A stretch of 47,456 nt of DNA from Planctomycetota bacterium (GTDB lineage Bacteria > Planctomycetota > SZUA-567 > H5-PLA8), in contig JAHCJK010000025.1 in the NCBI GenBank assembly GCA_026184295.1, positions 1 to 47,456 of the forward strand. Direction: 5' to 3'. This document shows, in pieces, positions 36,067-43,935 of this stretch (positions are counted from its first letter, which is position 1; each line of letters starts with the position of its first letter). A model generated the notes under the pieces. It ran no database searches, was not told the origin of the DNA, and saw only the letters and a list, made by a program, of their open reading frames with translations. The position numbers were made by a program, and so were the translations under genes.

Positions 36067-36082
36067 TGGTTTGTTTTTTGCT
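36067..36082 (+). promoter_or_regulatory. Sigma-54 promoter candidate for nirA operon
   Basis: TGGTTTGTTTTTTGCT keeps the invariant GG (36068-36069) and GC (36080-36081) at exactly ten bases' separation, with a perfect TTGCT -12 element; the CAC of the -24 element is TTT. The start would lie near 36093, about 38 bases before nirA. Weaker than the nrtA site, but properly placed. Confidence 0.45.
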
Positions 36083-36130
36083 TTTGGACGCATGGTTTCT
36101 TTTTGATCCATTCATCGCATGAGGCCGGGC

Positions 36131-37894
36131 ATGTCCGAATCCATCGACTTTTCCGAGGAACAGAAGCACTATCTCGCGGGCCTTGCCGCGGGCATGAAGT
36201 TCAAGCTCGCTCAACCGGCCGGCGAGCCCGCGCTGCCGTCGCCGGACGACCTGGCGCTGAAGGCGCAGGCACGCGTGCTCGCCGAAGGCAGGAAGCTCTC
36301 CCCCGAAGAGGAAGCCAAGCGCACCCGCCCGCCGCTGGAAGCCTACGGCGACATCCGCGAACACGCCTCGCAGGGCCGCGCCCCCAAGGGCATGGACGTC
36401 TTCCGCTTCAAGTACTTCGGCCTCTTCCATGTCGCGCCCACGCAGGACTCGTTCATGTGCCGGTTGCGCATTCCCGGCGGCATCCTGAACGCCCACCAGC
36501 TCAAGGGCCTGGCCGGCGCGTCCGAACTTTACGCCGGCAGCTACGCCGACGTGACCACCCGGGCGAACCTGCAACTGCGCGAAATCCGGCCCGAACACGC
36601 GCTCAAGCTCCTCTCCGCCCTCGCGGAACTCGGCATCGTCACCAAGGGTTCGGGCGCCGACAACATCCGCAACGTGACCGGCAGCCCCACCGCCGGCATC
36701 GATCCTCAGGAACTGCTCGACACCCGCCCGCTCACCCGCGAACTGCACGAATTCATCCTCAACAACCGTTCGATGTACGGGCTCCCGCGCAAGTTCAACG
36801 TCGCCTTCGACGGCGGCGGCGTGATCAGCGCCCTGGAAGACACCAACGACATCGGCTTCGCGGCCGTGCGCGTGCCGGAAGGCCGTTCCGCGCCCGCGGG
36901 CGTCTACTTCCGCGTGCTGCTGGCCGGGATCACGGGACACAAGGATTTTGCGCGCGACGCCGGCGTGCTCATCCGCCCCGAAGAAGCCATCGAGACCGCC
37001 GCGGCCCTGATCCGCGTCTACATCGAGAACGGCGACCGCACCGACCGCCGCAAGGCGCGCCTGAAGTACCTCCTGGACGCCTGGGGCATGGAACGCTACC
37101 TCCAGGAGACCCAGAAGCTGCTCAAGCGCCCCTGGCGCCACGTGCCCCTGGAAGCATGCGAGCCCCGCGGCACGGTGCATAAGCACGCGCACATCGGCGT
37201 ACACAAGCAGGTGCAGAAGGGCATGTTCTACGCGGGCGTGCTGTTGCCCGTCGGGCGGATGAACGCGGCCCAGATGCGCGGCATCGCCGACCTTTCCGAA
37301 CGTTTCGGCAGCGGCACGATCCGCCTGACCGTCTGGCAGAACCTCCTGATCTCCGACATTCCTTCCATCAGCGTGCCCAAGGTCCGCGCGGGGCTGGAAG
37401 CGCTGGGGCTTTCGTGCGTGGCCACGAACATCCGCGGCGCGCTGGTCGCGTGCACCGGCAACGAAGGCTGCAAGTACGCGGCCTCCGCGACCAAGAAGCA
37501 CGCCCTGGCGCTCGCGCAGTACCTGGAAGGCAAGGTCGAGATCGACCAGCCCATGAACATCCATTTCACCGGCTGCCACCATTCCTGCGCGCAGCATTAC
37601 ATCGGCGACATCGGGCTGCTGGGCACGAAGGTCGAACTGCGCGGCGAGATGGTCGAAGGATACCACGTCCACGTCGGAGGCGGATACGGCGCGCATCGGA
37701 GCATCGCGCGCGAAGTGCTGCAGGGCGTGCCCTTCGACGAACTGCCCCGCAAGATCGAACGCATCTGCAAGACCTATATGGAACGCCGCGCGCACAACCG
37801 CGAGACCTTCGCCGAGTTCACCAACCGGCACAGCCTCGAGGACCTGCGCTCCTTTTTTACGAACGAACCTTCGGTGACCCCGGCGGCGCGCTGA
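36131..37894 (+). CDS. nirA: Ferredoxin-type nitrite reductase (siroheme, [4Fe-4S])
   Basis: A 587-residue cytoplasmic enzyme for six-electron reduction of nitrite to ammonium. The cluster/siroheme ligands are visible as ACTGNEGCKYA (Cys-x5-Cys) and FTGCHHSCAQH (Cys-x3-Cys). The two ferrite-reductase half-domains are seen as MCRLRIPGGILNAHQLK and, in the second half, GMFYAGVLLPVGRMNAAQM. No FAD/NADH domain is fused, unlike NirB, so electrons come from ferredoxin or the flavoprotein encoded next. ATG 36131 is preferred over 36119, which has no ribosome site. First gene of the + strand operon, with a sigma-54-like promoter just upstream. A sulfite reductase is the main alternative; the nitrate genes next door argue against it. 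Confidence 0.9.
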   Translation: MSESIDFSEEQKHYLAGLAAGMKFKLAQPAGEPALPSPDDLALKAQARVLAEGRKLSPEEEAKRTRPPLEAYGDIREHASQGRAPKGMDVFRFKYFGLFHVAPTQDSFMCRLRIPGGILNAHQLKGLAGASELYAGSYADVTTRANLQLREIRPEHALKLLSALAELGIVTKGSGADNIRNVTGSPTAGIDPQELLDTRPLTRELHEFILNNRSMYGLPRKFNVAFDGGGVISALEDTNDIGFAAVRVPEGRSAPAGVYFRVLLAGITGHKDFARDAGVLIRPEEAIETAAALIRVYIENGDRTDRRKARLKYLLDAWGMERYLQETQKLLKRPWRHVPLEACEPRGTVHKHAHIGVHKQVQKGMFYAGVLLPVGRMNAAQMRGIADLSERFGSGTIRLTVWQNLLISDIPSISVPKVRAGLEALGLSCVATNIRGALVACTGNEGCKYAASATKKHALALAQYLEGKVEIDQPMNIHFTGCHHSCAQHYIGDIGLLGTKVELRGEMVEGYHVHVGGGYGAHRSIAREVLQGVPFDELPRKIERICKTYMERRAHNRETFAEFTNRHSLEDLRSFFTNEPSVTPAAR

Positions 37895-37922
37895 CCGCGC
37901 GGCCATCCGGAAGGAGGACCCG

Positions 37923-39464
37923 ATGCCCGCTCCGAACCCGATCCTGCCGCCTCACCTGCCCGAGTCGGCGCCGTTCACGCCCGCCCAGCGCGCCTGGCTG
38001 AACGGCTTCTTCGAGGCCCTGGTAAGCGAAGCAAAGCCCGAAGCCCCGCCGGCGACCGAAGAGGAACACCACGCGTGGCACGACCCGGCCCTCGGCATGG
38101 ACGAGCGCATGAGCCTGGCCAAGGACCGGCCCATCGCGCTGCGGATGATGGCCGCGATGGCGCAGCTCGACTGCGGCGCCTGCGGGTACCTCTGCAAGAC
38201 CTACGCCGAAGCGATCGCGTTCGGACACGAAAAGAGCCTTTCGCGCTGCGTGCCGGGCGGCGGCCTGACCGCCCGCAAGCTGAAGGAACTGATCTCCGCG
38301 GCCGGCGCGCTGCCCGTGGTCTCGGACGTTCCGCGCGAGAAGCCCGAGGCCGTCAAGCTCGCCCCCGCGCGTTTCCTCTCGTCCTCGCGGCTGAACGCCG
38401 TCGGTTCGGAAAAGGATACGCGCATGGTCTGCATCGGCCTGGAAGGCAGCGGGCTGACCTACCAGACCGGCGACAGCCTGGGCGTGAAGCCCGTCAACGA
38501 CCCCGAACTGGTCGCCGCGCTGCTGAAATGCCTGAAGGCGAACGGCCGCGAGGAAGTCGAGGCGGGCGGGCGCAAGATGAGCCTCTGGAACGCCCTGCTC
38601 TGCGAATGCGAGATCGTGCAGCCCGGCCGCGAGACGATGGAATGGTTCTTGCAAGAGGCCGGGTCGGATGAGGAAAGGACCGTCCTCGCGCGCTGGATGG
38701 AAGAAGTTCCGCCCGAGGGCGCGCCCGCGCAACCGCACCTGATCGACCTGCTGGAGCGCTTCCCGGTCGATGCGGACCGGGTGCAGGGCCTGCTGGCGAA
38801 GCTGAACCCCCTGCGGCCGCGCCTTTATTCGATCTCGTCGTCGCCGCTGGCCTTCCCGAACGAGATTCATCTGACCATCGCGATGGTGCGCTACGAGATG
38901 GCCGGGCGCGCGCGCAAGGGCGTCGCGTCCACCTACCTGGGCGAACGCGCGCGCCCCGGCGACACCTTGCAGGTCACCGTGCGCGCGACTCCGCATTTCC
39001 GGCTTCCGGCCGACGACGGCAAACCGGTGATCATGATCGGGCCGGGCACGGGCATCGCGCCCTTCCGCGGCTTCCTGCAGGAACGCCTGGCCCGGGGCGC
39101 GCGCGGGCCCCACTGGCTCTTCTTCGGCGACCAGCACGAGTCCACCGATTTTCTGTACAAGAGCGAGCTGGAAGCCTGGGTGCGCGGCGGACTGCTGACG
39201 CGCCTGGACACCGCCTTTTCGCGCGACCAGGCCGCGAAGAGGTACGTCCAGCACCGCATGCTCGAACGCGGCGCGGAGCTTTGGAAGTGGCTGCAGGAAG
39301 ACGCCAGCCTGTACGTCTGCGGCGATGCCAGGCGCATGGCCAAGGACGTGGACGCGGCGCTGCATGCGATCGCCCGGGAGCACGGCGGCCTGTCCGCCGG
39401 CGAGGCCAAGCAATACCTCCTCAAGCTCGCGCGCGAGAAGCGCTACTGCAAGGACATCTACTGA
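37923..39464 (+). CDS. Fe-S/FAD/NADPH flavoprotein, CysJ-like reductase without flavodoxin domain
   Basis: A 513-residue protein. Its C-terminal ~350 residues match the FAD/NADPH part of CysJ: RLYSISSSPLAF and GVASTYLGER (FAD), IGPGTGIAPFRGFLQER and FFGDQHESTDFLYKSE (NADPH), YVCGDARRMAKDV, and the end RYCKDIY. The flavodoxin domain of CysJ is missing. Instead, residues about 55-115 carry Cys84, Cys87, Cys91 and Cys109 (LDCGACGYLCKTYAEA; RCVPGG), the pattern of a small [4Fe-4S] domain of the PF04060 kind. The likely role is passing NADPH electrons via FAD and the cluster to nirA and perhaps the nitrate reductase. It follows nirA by 28 bp with AAGGAGG upstream, and its stop overlaps the next start. 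Automatic annotation would probably call it sulfite reductase flavoprotein. Confidence 0.82.
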   Translation: MPAPNPILPPHLPESAPFTPAQRAWLNGFFEALVSEAKPEAPPATEEEHHAWHDPALGMDERMSLAKDRPIALRMMAAMAQLDCGACGYLCKTYAEAIAFGHEKSLSRCVPGGGLTARKLKELISAAGALPVVSDVPREKPEAVKLAPARFLSSSRLNAVGSEKDTRMVCIGLEGSGLTYQTGDSLGVKPVNDPELVAALLKCLKANGREEVEAGGRKMSLWNALLCECEIVQPGRETMEWFLQEAGSDEERTVLARWMEEVPPEGAPAQPHLIDLLERFPVDADRVQGLLAKLNPLRPRLYSISSSPLAFPNEIHLTIAMVRYEMAGRARKGVASTYLGERARPGDTLQVTVRATPHFRLPADDGKPVIMIGPGTGIAPFRGFLQERLARGARGPHWLFFGDQHESTDFLYKSELEAWVRGGLLTRLDTAFSRDQAAKRYVQHRMLERGAELWKWLQEDASLYVCGDARRMAKDVDAALHAIAREHGGLSAGEAKQYLLKLAREKRYCKDIY

Positions 39465-40363
39465 TGGGAAACCAGCGCAAGGACCCCCTCCCGGCCTCCT
39501 GCACCGCGCCGCTCGCGGGCCGGCGCATCGCCGTGCCCGAATCGCGCGAACTGGAAACGCTCTCGCGCATGCTCGAGGCCGAGGGCGCGGCCGTGGCGCG
39601 CTATCCGCTCGTGGCGATCCTCGACGCGCCCGACCCGCGCCCGGTCTCCCTGTGGCTGGACCGCCTGATCTCCGGCGCGATGCAGGACACGATCTGGTTC
39701 ACCGGCGAAGGCGTGCAGCGCGTCGCGCAGCTCGCCCAGGCCGAAGGGCGCGCCGGCGCCTTCGTGGATGCGCTCGTCCGCACGCGCGTCATCACCCGCG
39801 GACCCAAACCCGCCAAGCTGCTCAACGCCCTGGGCGTGCGGAAATTCATCTCCACCAAGATCCACACCACCGACGGCCTGCTTGCGCTGCTCGGCGAGTA
39901 CTCCCTGGCTGGCCGCGGCGTCGGCGTGCAGATGTACGGCGACCGGCCGAACCTGGCGCTCGAAGCCTTCCTGCGCGGGCGCGGGGCGGAATGCATGGCC
40001 GTGTACCCGTACGTCTACGCGCCGCAAAGCGACGCGGACCGGGTGGTGGAACTGATCCAGGAGATCGTCGCGGGCAAACTCGACGCCGTGGCCTTTACCA
40101 GCACGTCCCAGTTGCGGCGGTTGCAGGACGTCGCGAAAGCCTGCGGTCTCGAATCGCCGCTGGTCGTGGCCATGCACCGCATCGTCGTGGCCGCCGTCGG
40201 CCCGATCATCGCGAAGGAACTCGCCGATTGGGGCGTCAAGGTCCACGCGGTGCCCGCGGGTTCCTACTTCATGCGCCCCCTTGTCCAGGAACTCGTCCGG
40301 ATGCTCGCGCGCGCGCACGGCCCGGTCCCGGCCACGCTTGCCACGGGTCCGGCCCCGGCGTAG
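39464..40363 (+). CDS. hemD: Uroporphyrinogen-III synthase-like protein (HemD family)
   Basis: A 299-residue cytoplasmic protein of the HemD fold, two Rossmann-like lobes. AGRRIAVPESRELETLSRMLEAEG opens lobe 1. TIWFTGEGVQRV and DAVAFTSTSQLRRLQD are the paired edge-of-lobe motifs of the family, and VVAAVGPIIAKELADWGVKV near the end is diagnostic. HemD makes the ring-closed precursor of siroheme, the cofactor of NirA, which explains its place in this operon. Such nitrogen-linked HemD copies often differ from the housekeeping enzyme and might be regulatory instead. The start overlaps the previous stop (TGATG). The last 15 residues are Ala/Pro/Thr-rich. Confidence 0.85.
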   Translation: MGNQRKDPLPASCTAPLAGRRIAVPESRELETLSRMLEAEGAAVARYPLVAILDAPDPRPVSLWLDRLISGAMQDTIWFTGEGVQRVAQLAQAEGRAGAFVDALVRTRVITRGPKPAKLLNALGVRKFISTKIHTTDGLLALLGEYSLAGRGVGVQMYGDRPNLALEAFLRGRGAECMAVYPYVYAPQSDADRVVELIQEIVAGKLDAVAFTSTSQLRRLQDVAKACGLESPLVVAMHRIVVAAVGPIIAKELADWGVKVHAVPAGSYFMRPLVQELVRMLARAHGPVPATLATGPAPA

Positions 40364-40440
40364 CGTTACGGAATTGCGGGCGGAATCTCGTTCTTCTAGA
40401 CTGCTTCCGCTCGCCCGTCGCGCAGGCCCGGAAGCATGCC

Positions 40441-42183
40441 TTGATCATCTGGCTGGCCCACTACCCCCGCTCCGGCGGTCATTTCCTTAAAGAAGTGCTT
40501 CTGCGCCGACACTGGGGCTTTGCCGTCGAAACGCTCGGCGCCGGCGAGCCCCCCGCGGGCACCTTCTCCGGCGAACGCCTGCCGGCGCAGGAGGCCGCGA
40601 ACTGCGTCTGCTTCGTGGCGACTTCCGCGCTTCCCCGCGACGACACCCGCCCGGCCTTGTACCTCATCCGCGACGGACGCGACGCGCTGGTTTCGTACGC
40701 GCGCGCGCAGATGGAATTGGAGCAACAGAACGGCTCATCCGATCGATCCCCGCTCTTCGGCCAGACCCTGCGCGACCTCATGACCAGGCCGGAGCCCCGT
40801 GGCACATGGAGCCGGCATGTCGACGCCTGGACCGCGCGCCCCGGCACCGCCGTGATCCGGTTCGAAGATCTGATTCGCGATCCCACCGGAGCGCTTCTGC
40901 CGGCCTTGAACGAATTGGGTATCCGCGCCGCAGCCGCGCCCGGGGCCTTGCCGGCCTTCGAACGCCTTCAGGCCGAAAACCCGCTCGTGTACCGCTCCGG
41001 CAAGGTCGGCGCCTGGCGGCAGGAGATGCCCGGCGACTTGAAGAAGCTCTTTTGGGAACACCACGGTCCGACGGCGCGGAAATGGGGATACCACCTCGCC
41101 GACGCCCATGTCGGCGACCTCGAGGACCGGATTCGCGATTTGCAGGACCAGGTGCGCGCGCTCAAGGATGAGATTCGCCGCAACCAGACCGATCTCGGCA
41201 AGCAGTTCGAAGAGCTGGTGGCCAAGGAACGCGTGATCCAGGACTTCCTGCAGCGCAAAAAGGCGCCTACGCGGATGCAGCGGTGCCTTCTATGGATGAA
41301 GGGGAAGTTTCGCGGGTACGCGCCAGGGGTCCTGCATCAGTACGCGCCGAGAAGATTCCGGGCGCCCAGGTTTGAGCCGCTGCCCGAACCTGCGCGCTGG
41401 CCCACGCTCTCGGTGGTCACCCCGTCGTACAACCAGGGCACCTTTCTCCCGTACACCATGCGAAGCGTGCTCGACTCGAAGTATCCGTCGCTCGAGTATG
41501 TGGTGATGGACGGCGGCTCCACCGACGGCTCGCGGGCAACCATCGAAAGCGCCGCGGACCGGCTGGCGTATTGGATCTCCGAACGGGACCAGGGCCAGTC
41601 CGACGCCATCCAGCGAGGGTTCGAGAACACGCGCGGCGAGATCATGGCCTGGCTGAACTCAGACGACCTTTACATGCGCGGGGCGCTCAGGCATGTCGGT
41701 TCGTATTTTGCCGCGCATCCCGACGTGGACGTGGTCTATTCGCACCGCATCGTGCTGAACTGCAACGGGAAAGAGATCGGCCGCTGGCTGCTGCCGGAGC
41801 ACTCCGACGAGATGCTGCGCTGGGCCGACTTCGTGCCGCAGGAGACGCTCTTCTGGCGGCGGAGCATCTGGGAGAAGGCGGGGGGCCGGGTCGATACGAG
41901 CCTCACCTACGCGATCGACTGGGACCTGCTCCTGCGGTTCAAACAGGCCGGCGCGAAGATCGTCCGGCTCCCGGTCTTCCTCGGCGCGTTTCGAGTGCAC
42001 GCGGACCAGAAGACGAAGCAGGCCCACGGCCCCGGCGAACACGGCTACGAGGAATGCAAACGCATCCGCAACAACCTGCACGGACGCGAGGTCCCGGATA
42101 AGGAAGTCTGCGACCGGATCGAACCGTACCTGGAAGAAGCCCGGCGCTACGTCCGCCGCCGGCGCTTCCGCCTTGTGCCGTAG
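40441..42183 (+). CDS. Sulfotransferase-coiled coil-glycosyltransferase (GT2) fusion
   Basis: A 580-residue bifunctional-looking protein. TTG 40441 is chosen for the GGAAG six bases upstream and because the PAPS loop begins at once: IIWLAHYPRSGGHFLKEVLL. The 3'-phosphate motif YLIRDGRDALVSYARAQ and the segment GKVGAWRQEM complete a sulfotransferase domain (1 to about 215). Residues about 222-280 are a coiled coil (LEDRIRDLQDQVRALKDEIR). From about 320, LSVVTPSYNQGTFLPYTMRS, the MDGGSTDGS metal/UDP motif, WLNSDDLY, and the acceptor region AIDWDLLLRF make a family-2 glycosyltransferase. No membrane helix or signal is seen. It probably builds a sulfated surface glycan, adding a sugar and a sulfate in sequence; substrate unknown. 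Confidence 0.85.
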   Translation: MIIWLAHYPRSGGHFLKEVLLRRHWGFAVETLGAGEPPAGTFSGERLPAQEAANCVCFVATSALPRDDTRPALYLIRDGRDALVSYARAQMELEQQNGSSDRSPLFGQTLRDLMTRPEPRGTWSRHVDAWTARPGTAVIRFEDLIRDPTGALLPALNELGIRAAAAPGALPAFERLQAENPLVYRSGKVGAWRQEMPGDLKKLFWEHHGPTARKWGYHLADAHVGDLEDRIRDLQDQVRALKDEIRRNQTDLGKQFEELVAKERVIQDFLQRKKAPTRMQRCLLWMKGKFRGYAPGVLHQYAPRRFRAPRFEPLPEPARWPTLSVVTPSYNQGTFLPYTMRSVLDSKYPSLEYVVMDGGSTDGSRATIESAADRLAYWISERDQGQSDAIQRGFENTRGEIMAWLNSDDLYMRGALRHVGSYFAAHPDVDVVYSHRIVLNCNGKEIGRWLLPEHSDEMLRWADFVPQETLFWRRSIWEKAGGRVDTSLTYAIDWDLLLRFKQAGAKIVRLPVFLGAFRVHADQKTKQAHGPGEHGYEECKRIRNNLHGREVPDKEVCDRIEPYLEEARRYVRRRRFRLVP

Positions 42184-42213
42184 TCCGCCGGAATGGCTAA
42201 AGAAGCGTACGGA

Positions 42214-42290
42214 TGGTAGGCGATGCTGGGCTCGAACCAGCGACCTCCTGCTTGTAAGGCAGGCGCTCTAGCCAGCTGAGCTAATCGCCC
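42214..42290 (-). tRNA. tRNA-Val (anticodon UAC)
   Basis: On the minus strand the cloverleaf reads GGGCGAT for the 5' acceptor arm paired with ATCGCCT (first pair G-U). The D arm is around TAGCTCAGCTGGCTAGAGC, and the anticodon arm CCTGC-CTTACAA-GCAGG gives UAC. The T arm is CTGG-TTCGAGC-CCAG. The discriminator A and an encoded CCA (42214-42216) close it. Total 77 bases with CCA. It lies alone between two protein genes and convergent to the fusion gene before it. Confidence 0.95.
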
Positions 42291-42381
42291 GGAGGATGGA
42301 TCGGGACTGGCTCCGATTCCGAGGGCAAATTAGCACACCGGACTGCGAGGGGCAAGCCTCGGGCGCAGACGCAAGCCGGTA

Positions 42382-43149
42382 CTATTTGACCGTCACCGTG
42401 ACCTTGGCCGTCAGTGTGATCTTGGGAACGCGCGCCAGCTTGTCGGTCATCGATTCCGTGGCTTCCATCGTCCGGGCCTCATGACATCTCCAACCAACGG
42501 GGTCTTGCTGCGCGTAGTCGCAGGTAAAGGTCAGCGTATATTCGCCGGCTTTCGGCGGCGTCCAATCGGCCAGCCAGCCTCCGAAGGTGTGCTCGCCCAG
42601 CACATCCAGCACGGCGCCGGGCTTCAGCGTCACCAGATCGTTCAAGGTGAGCGGGTTGGTATTCCCGCAGCCGGCACGCAGGGCTTCCGGACCCGGGCTG
42701 GGCGAGATGCTGCGGCTGAATTTGGGGAAGCGCTTGCCCCGATTTGAACCATCCAGGCACGGGACCACAACTACGTCCTTTTCGCCGATGTTTTTGATCA
42801 GCACCTTGAACTTGACCGGCTGACCGGCGACGGCATCGCCCACGACTTCGGCGCTGAGTTCCAACGGCGCCGTGAGCGCTTCGAGGATGTTCCGCAAGCG
42901 ATTGCGCGCCTCGGCGTCGCTGGCGCCTTCCAACGCTTTGGTCAGCAGCCCGATCGCCGGCTTTCCCAATTTCGCCAACGCTTTCTCGGCAGCTTCGCGG
43001 ACATCGAATTCATCGCTGGCAAGATCCTTGATCCAACCGGAGGCTTTGGCCTCATCGACGGCGGGCGCCGAGGCCGCGGCTACGGTGTCTTCGGCGCGCA
43101 GGCCGGAGATCAAGACGCCAAGCAGGAATACCACAATCCAAATTCGCAT
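42382..43149 (-). CDS. Secreted protein with HEAT-like repeats
   Basis: A 255-residue protein of unknown function. Residues 1-19 are a signal peptide (MRIWIVVFLLGVLISGLRA), so it acts outside the cytoplasm. Residues about 38-90 form HEAT-like helices with the pattern LASDEFDVREAAEKALAKLG. The second part is beta-rich (KFKVLIKNIGEKDVVVVPC; YTLTFTCDYAQQD) and looks like an immunoglobulin-type sandwich, with four or five cysteines. GGGAGG precedes the ATG. HEAT units of this F-x-x-RE-x-A kind are common in planctomycete secreted proteins; this is recollection, not a search. No neighbour indicates a pathway. Confidence 0.65.
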   Translation of the reverse strand: MRIWIVVFLLGVLISGLRAEDTVAAASAPAVDEAKASGWIKDLASDEFDVREAAEKALAKLGKPAIGLLTKALEGASDAEARNRLRNILEALTAPLELSAEVVGDAVAGQPVKFKVLIKNIGEKDVVVVPCLDGSNRGKRFPKFSRSISPSPGPEALRAGCGNTNPLTLNDLVTLKPGAVLDVLGEHTFGGWLADWTPPKAGEYTLTFTCDYAQQDPVGWRCHEARTMEATESMTDKLARVPKITLTAKVTVTVK

Positions 43150-43236
43150 GCGTATGCCTCCCGGTTCGGTTCCATTGGACGCGATCGGGGCTTCAAAGTT
43201 GCGCGGAATTCTTACGGAAGGAGGGGATATAACCGC

Positions 43237-43929
43237 CTACGATTCAAAGACTTCGCGGTACAGGCCCTGCATCATCACCCGGCGGGCGTCCAGATTGGCG
43301 CGGACGCCGGAGCGGATGCGCGCCTGGCCTTCGGGGCCTTCGGCGTGGGGCAGCAGGGCTTCGCGCATCATCGCGCTGTGTTCCTCGTCGATGCCGATGT
43401 GGCTGACGAAGAGTTCCAGGTCGTCTTCCTTCAGTCCCGGGACCGTGCGCAGGCCTTTCAGGAACGCGCCGTAGAGCGACGGGATCGGCCATTCGCTGGC
43501 GATGCCGACGGCCGCGGCGGCGGCGAGCCAATCGCCGCTTTGCGTGAGGCGCATCATCGCGTCCACGTACAGGACCAGTTCCGGAAAGGCGGGCTCGATG
43601 GATTGTTCGGCGGCCGGTACGCCCAGCGCGTCCAGGAACTTGCGGTAGACGGCCGGGTGCGTGCGCGCGAAGTCACCTTCGCCGTACTCGTCGTACAGGA
43701 TCTCGGCGAGCACGTACTGCACGCGTTCGTCCGGGCAGATGCCGAGCGCGTTCGCCTGGTACAGGCGCGTGCGGAAGATGTGCGGGTAGTACGCGATCGC
43801 GAAGCGCCGGGCCTGTTCGCGCGAGACGCGGCCGGGTTCGGACAGGTTGCGCACGAACGGATCGGTCAGGAAGGGATGGGCGTGAATCTCGCGGTCGAGC
43901 TGCGCCATGAATTCGGCGGCGGCGGACAT
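43237..43929 (-). CDS. CADD-like haem-oxygenase-fold diiron protein
   Basis: A 230-residue helical protein of the haem-oxygenase-like diiron group. Candidate metal ligands are Glu84, His91, Glu145, His177, Asp181 and His184. They lie at the same mutual spacing as the six ligands I recall for chlamydial CADD (E81, H88, E142, H174, D178, H181), uniformly shifted by three, and the length is also nearly equal. CADD makes p-aminobenzoate in Chlamydia by a self-sacrificing reaction. The Tyr and Lys implicated there are not clearly aligned here (Lys158 is nearest), so a different substrate or a true catalytic oxidase is possible. It begins 6 bp after the metallophosphoesterase stop, so the two are co-transcribed. 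PqqC/TenA relatives are the alternative. Confidence 0.7.
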   Translation of the reverse strand: MSAAAEFMAQLDREIHAHPFLTDPFVRNLSEPGRVSREQARRFAIAYYPHIFRTRLYQANALGICPDERVQYVLAEILYDEYGEGDFARTHPAVYRKFLDALGVPAAEQSIEPAFPELVLYVDAMMRLTQSGDWLAAAAAVGIASEWPIPSLYGAFLKGLRTVPGLKEDDLELFVSHIGIDEEHSAMMREALLPHAEGPEGQARIRSGVRANLDARRVMMQGLYREVFES

Positions 43930-43935
43930 GGATGG

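Larger units (their letters stand above)
35712..36130. other. Divergent control region of the nitrate assimilation genes
   Basis: About 420 bases between nrtA (minus) and nirA (plus). It has a sigma-54-like promoter facing each way (separate entries), an AT-rich stretch at 35860-35920, and three AGGCCG repeats at 35834, 35855 and 35866, spaced 21 and 11 bases apart and so on one DNA face. These lie about 60-95 bases upstream of the nrtA -24 element, where an enhancer-binding activator would sit. I see no good NtrC palindrome and no convincing gene. Confidence 0.5.
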
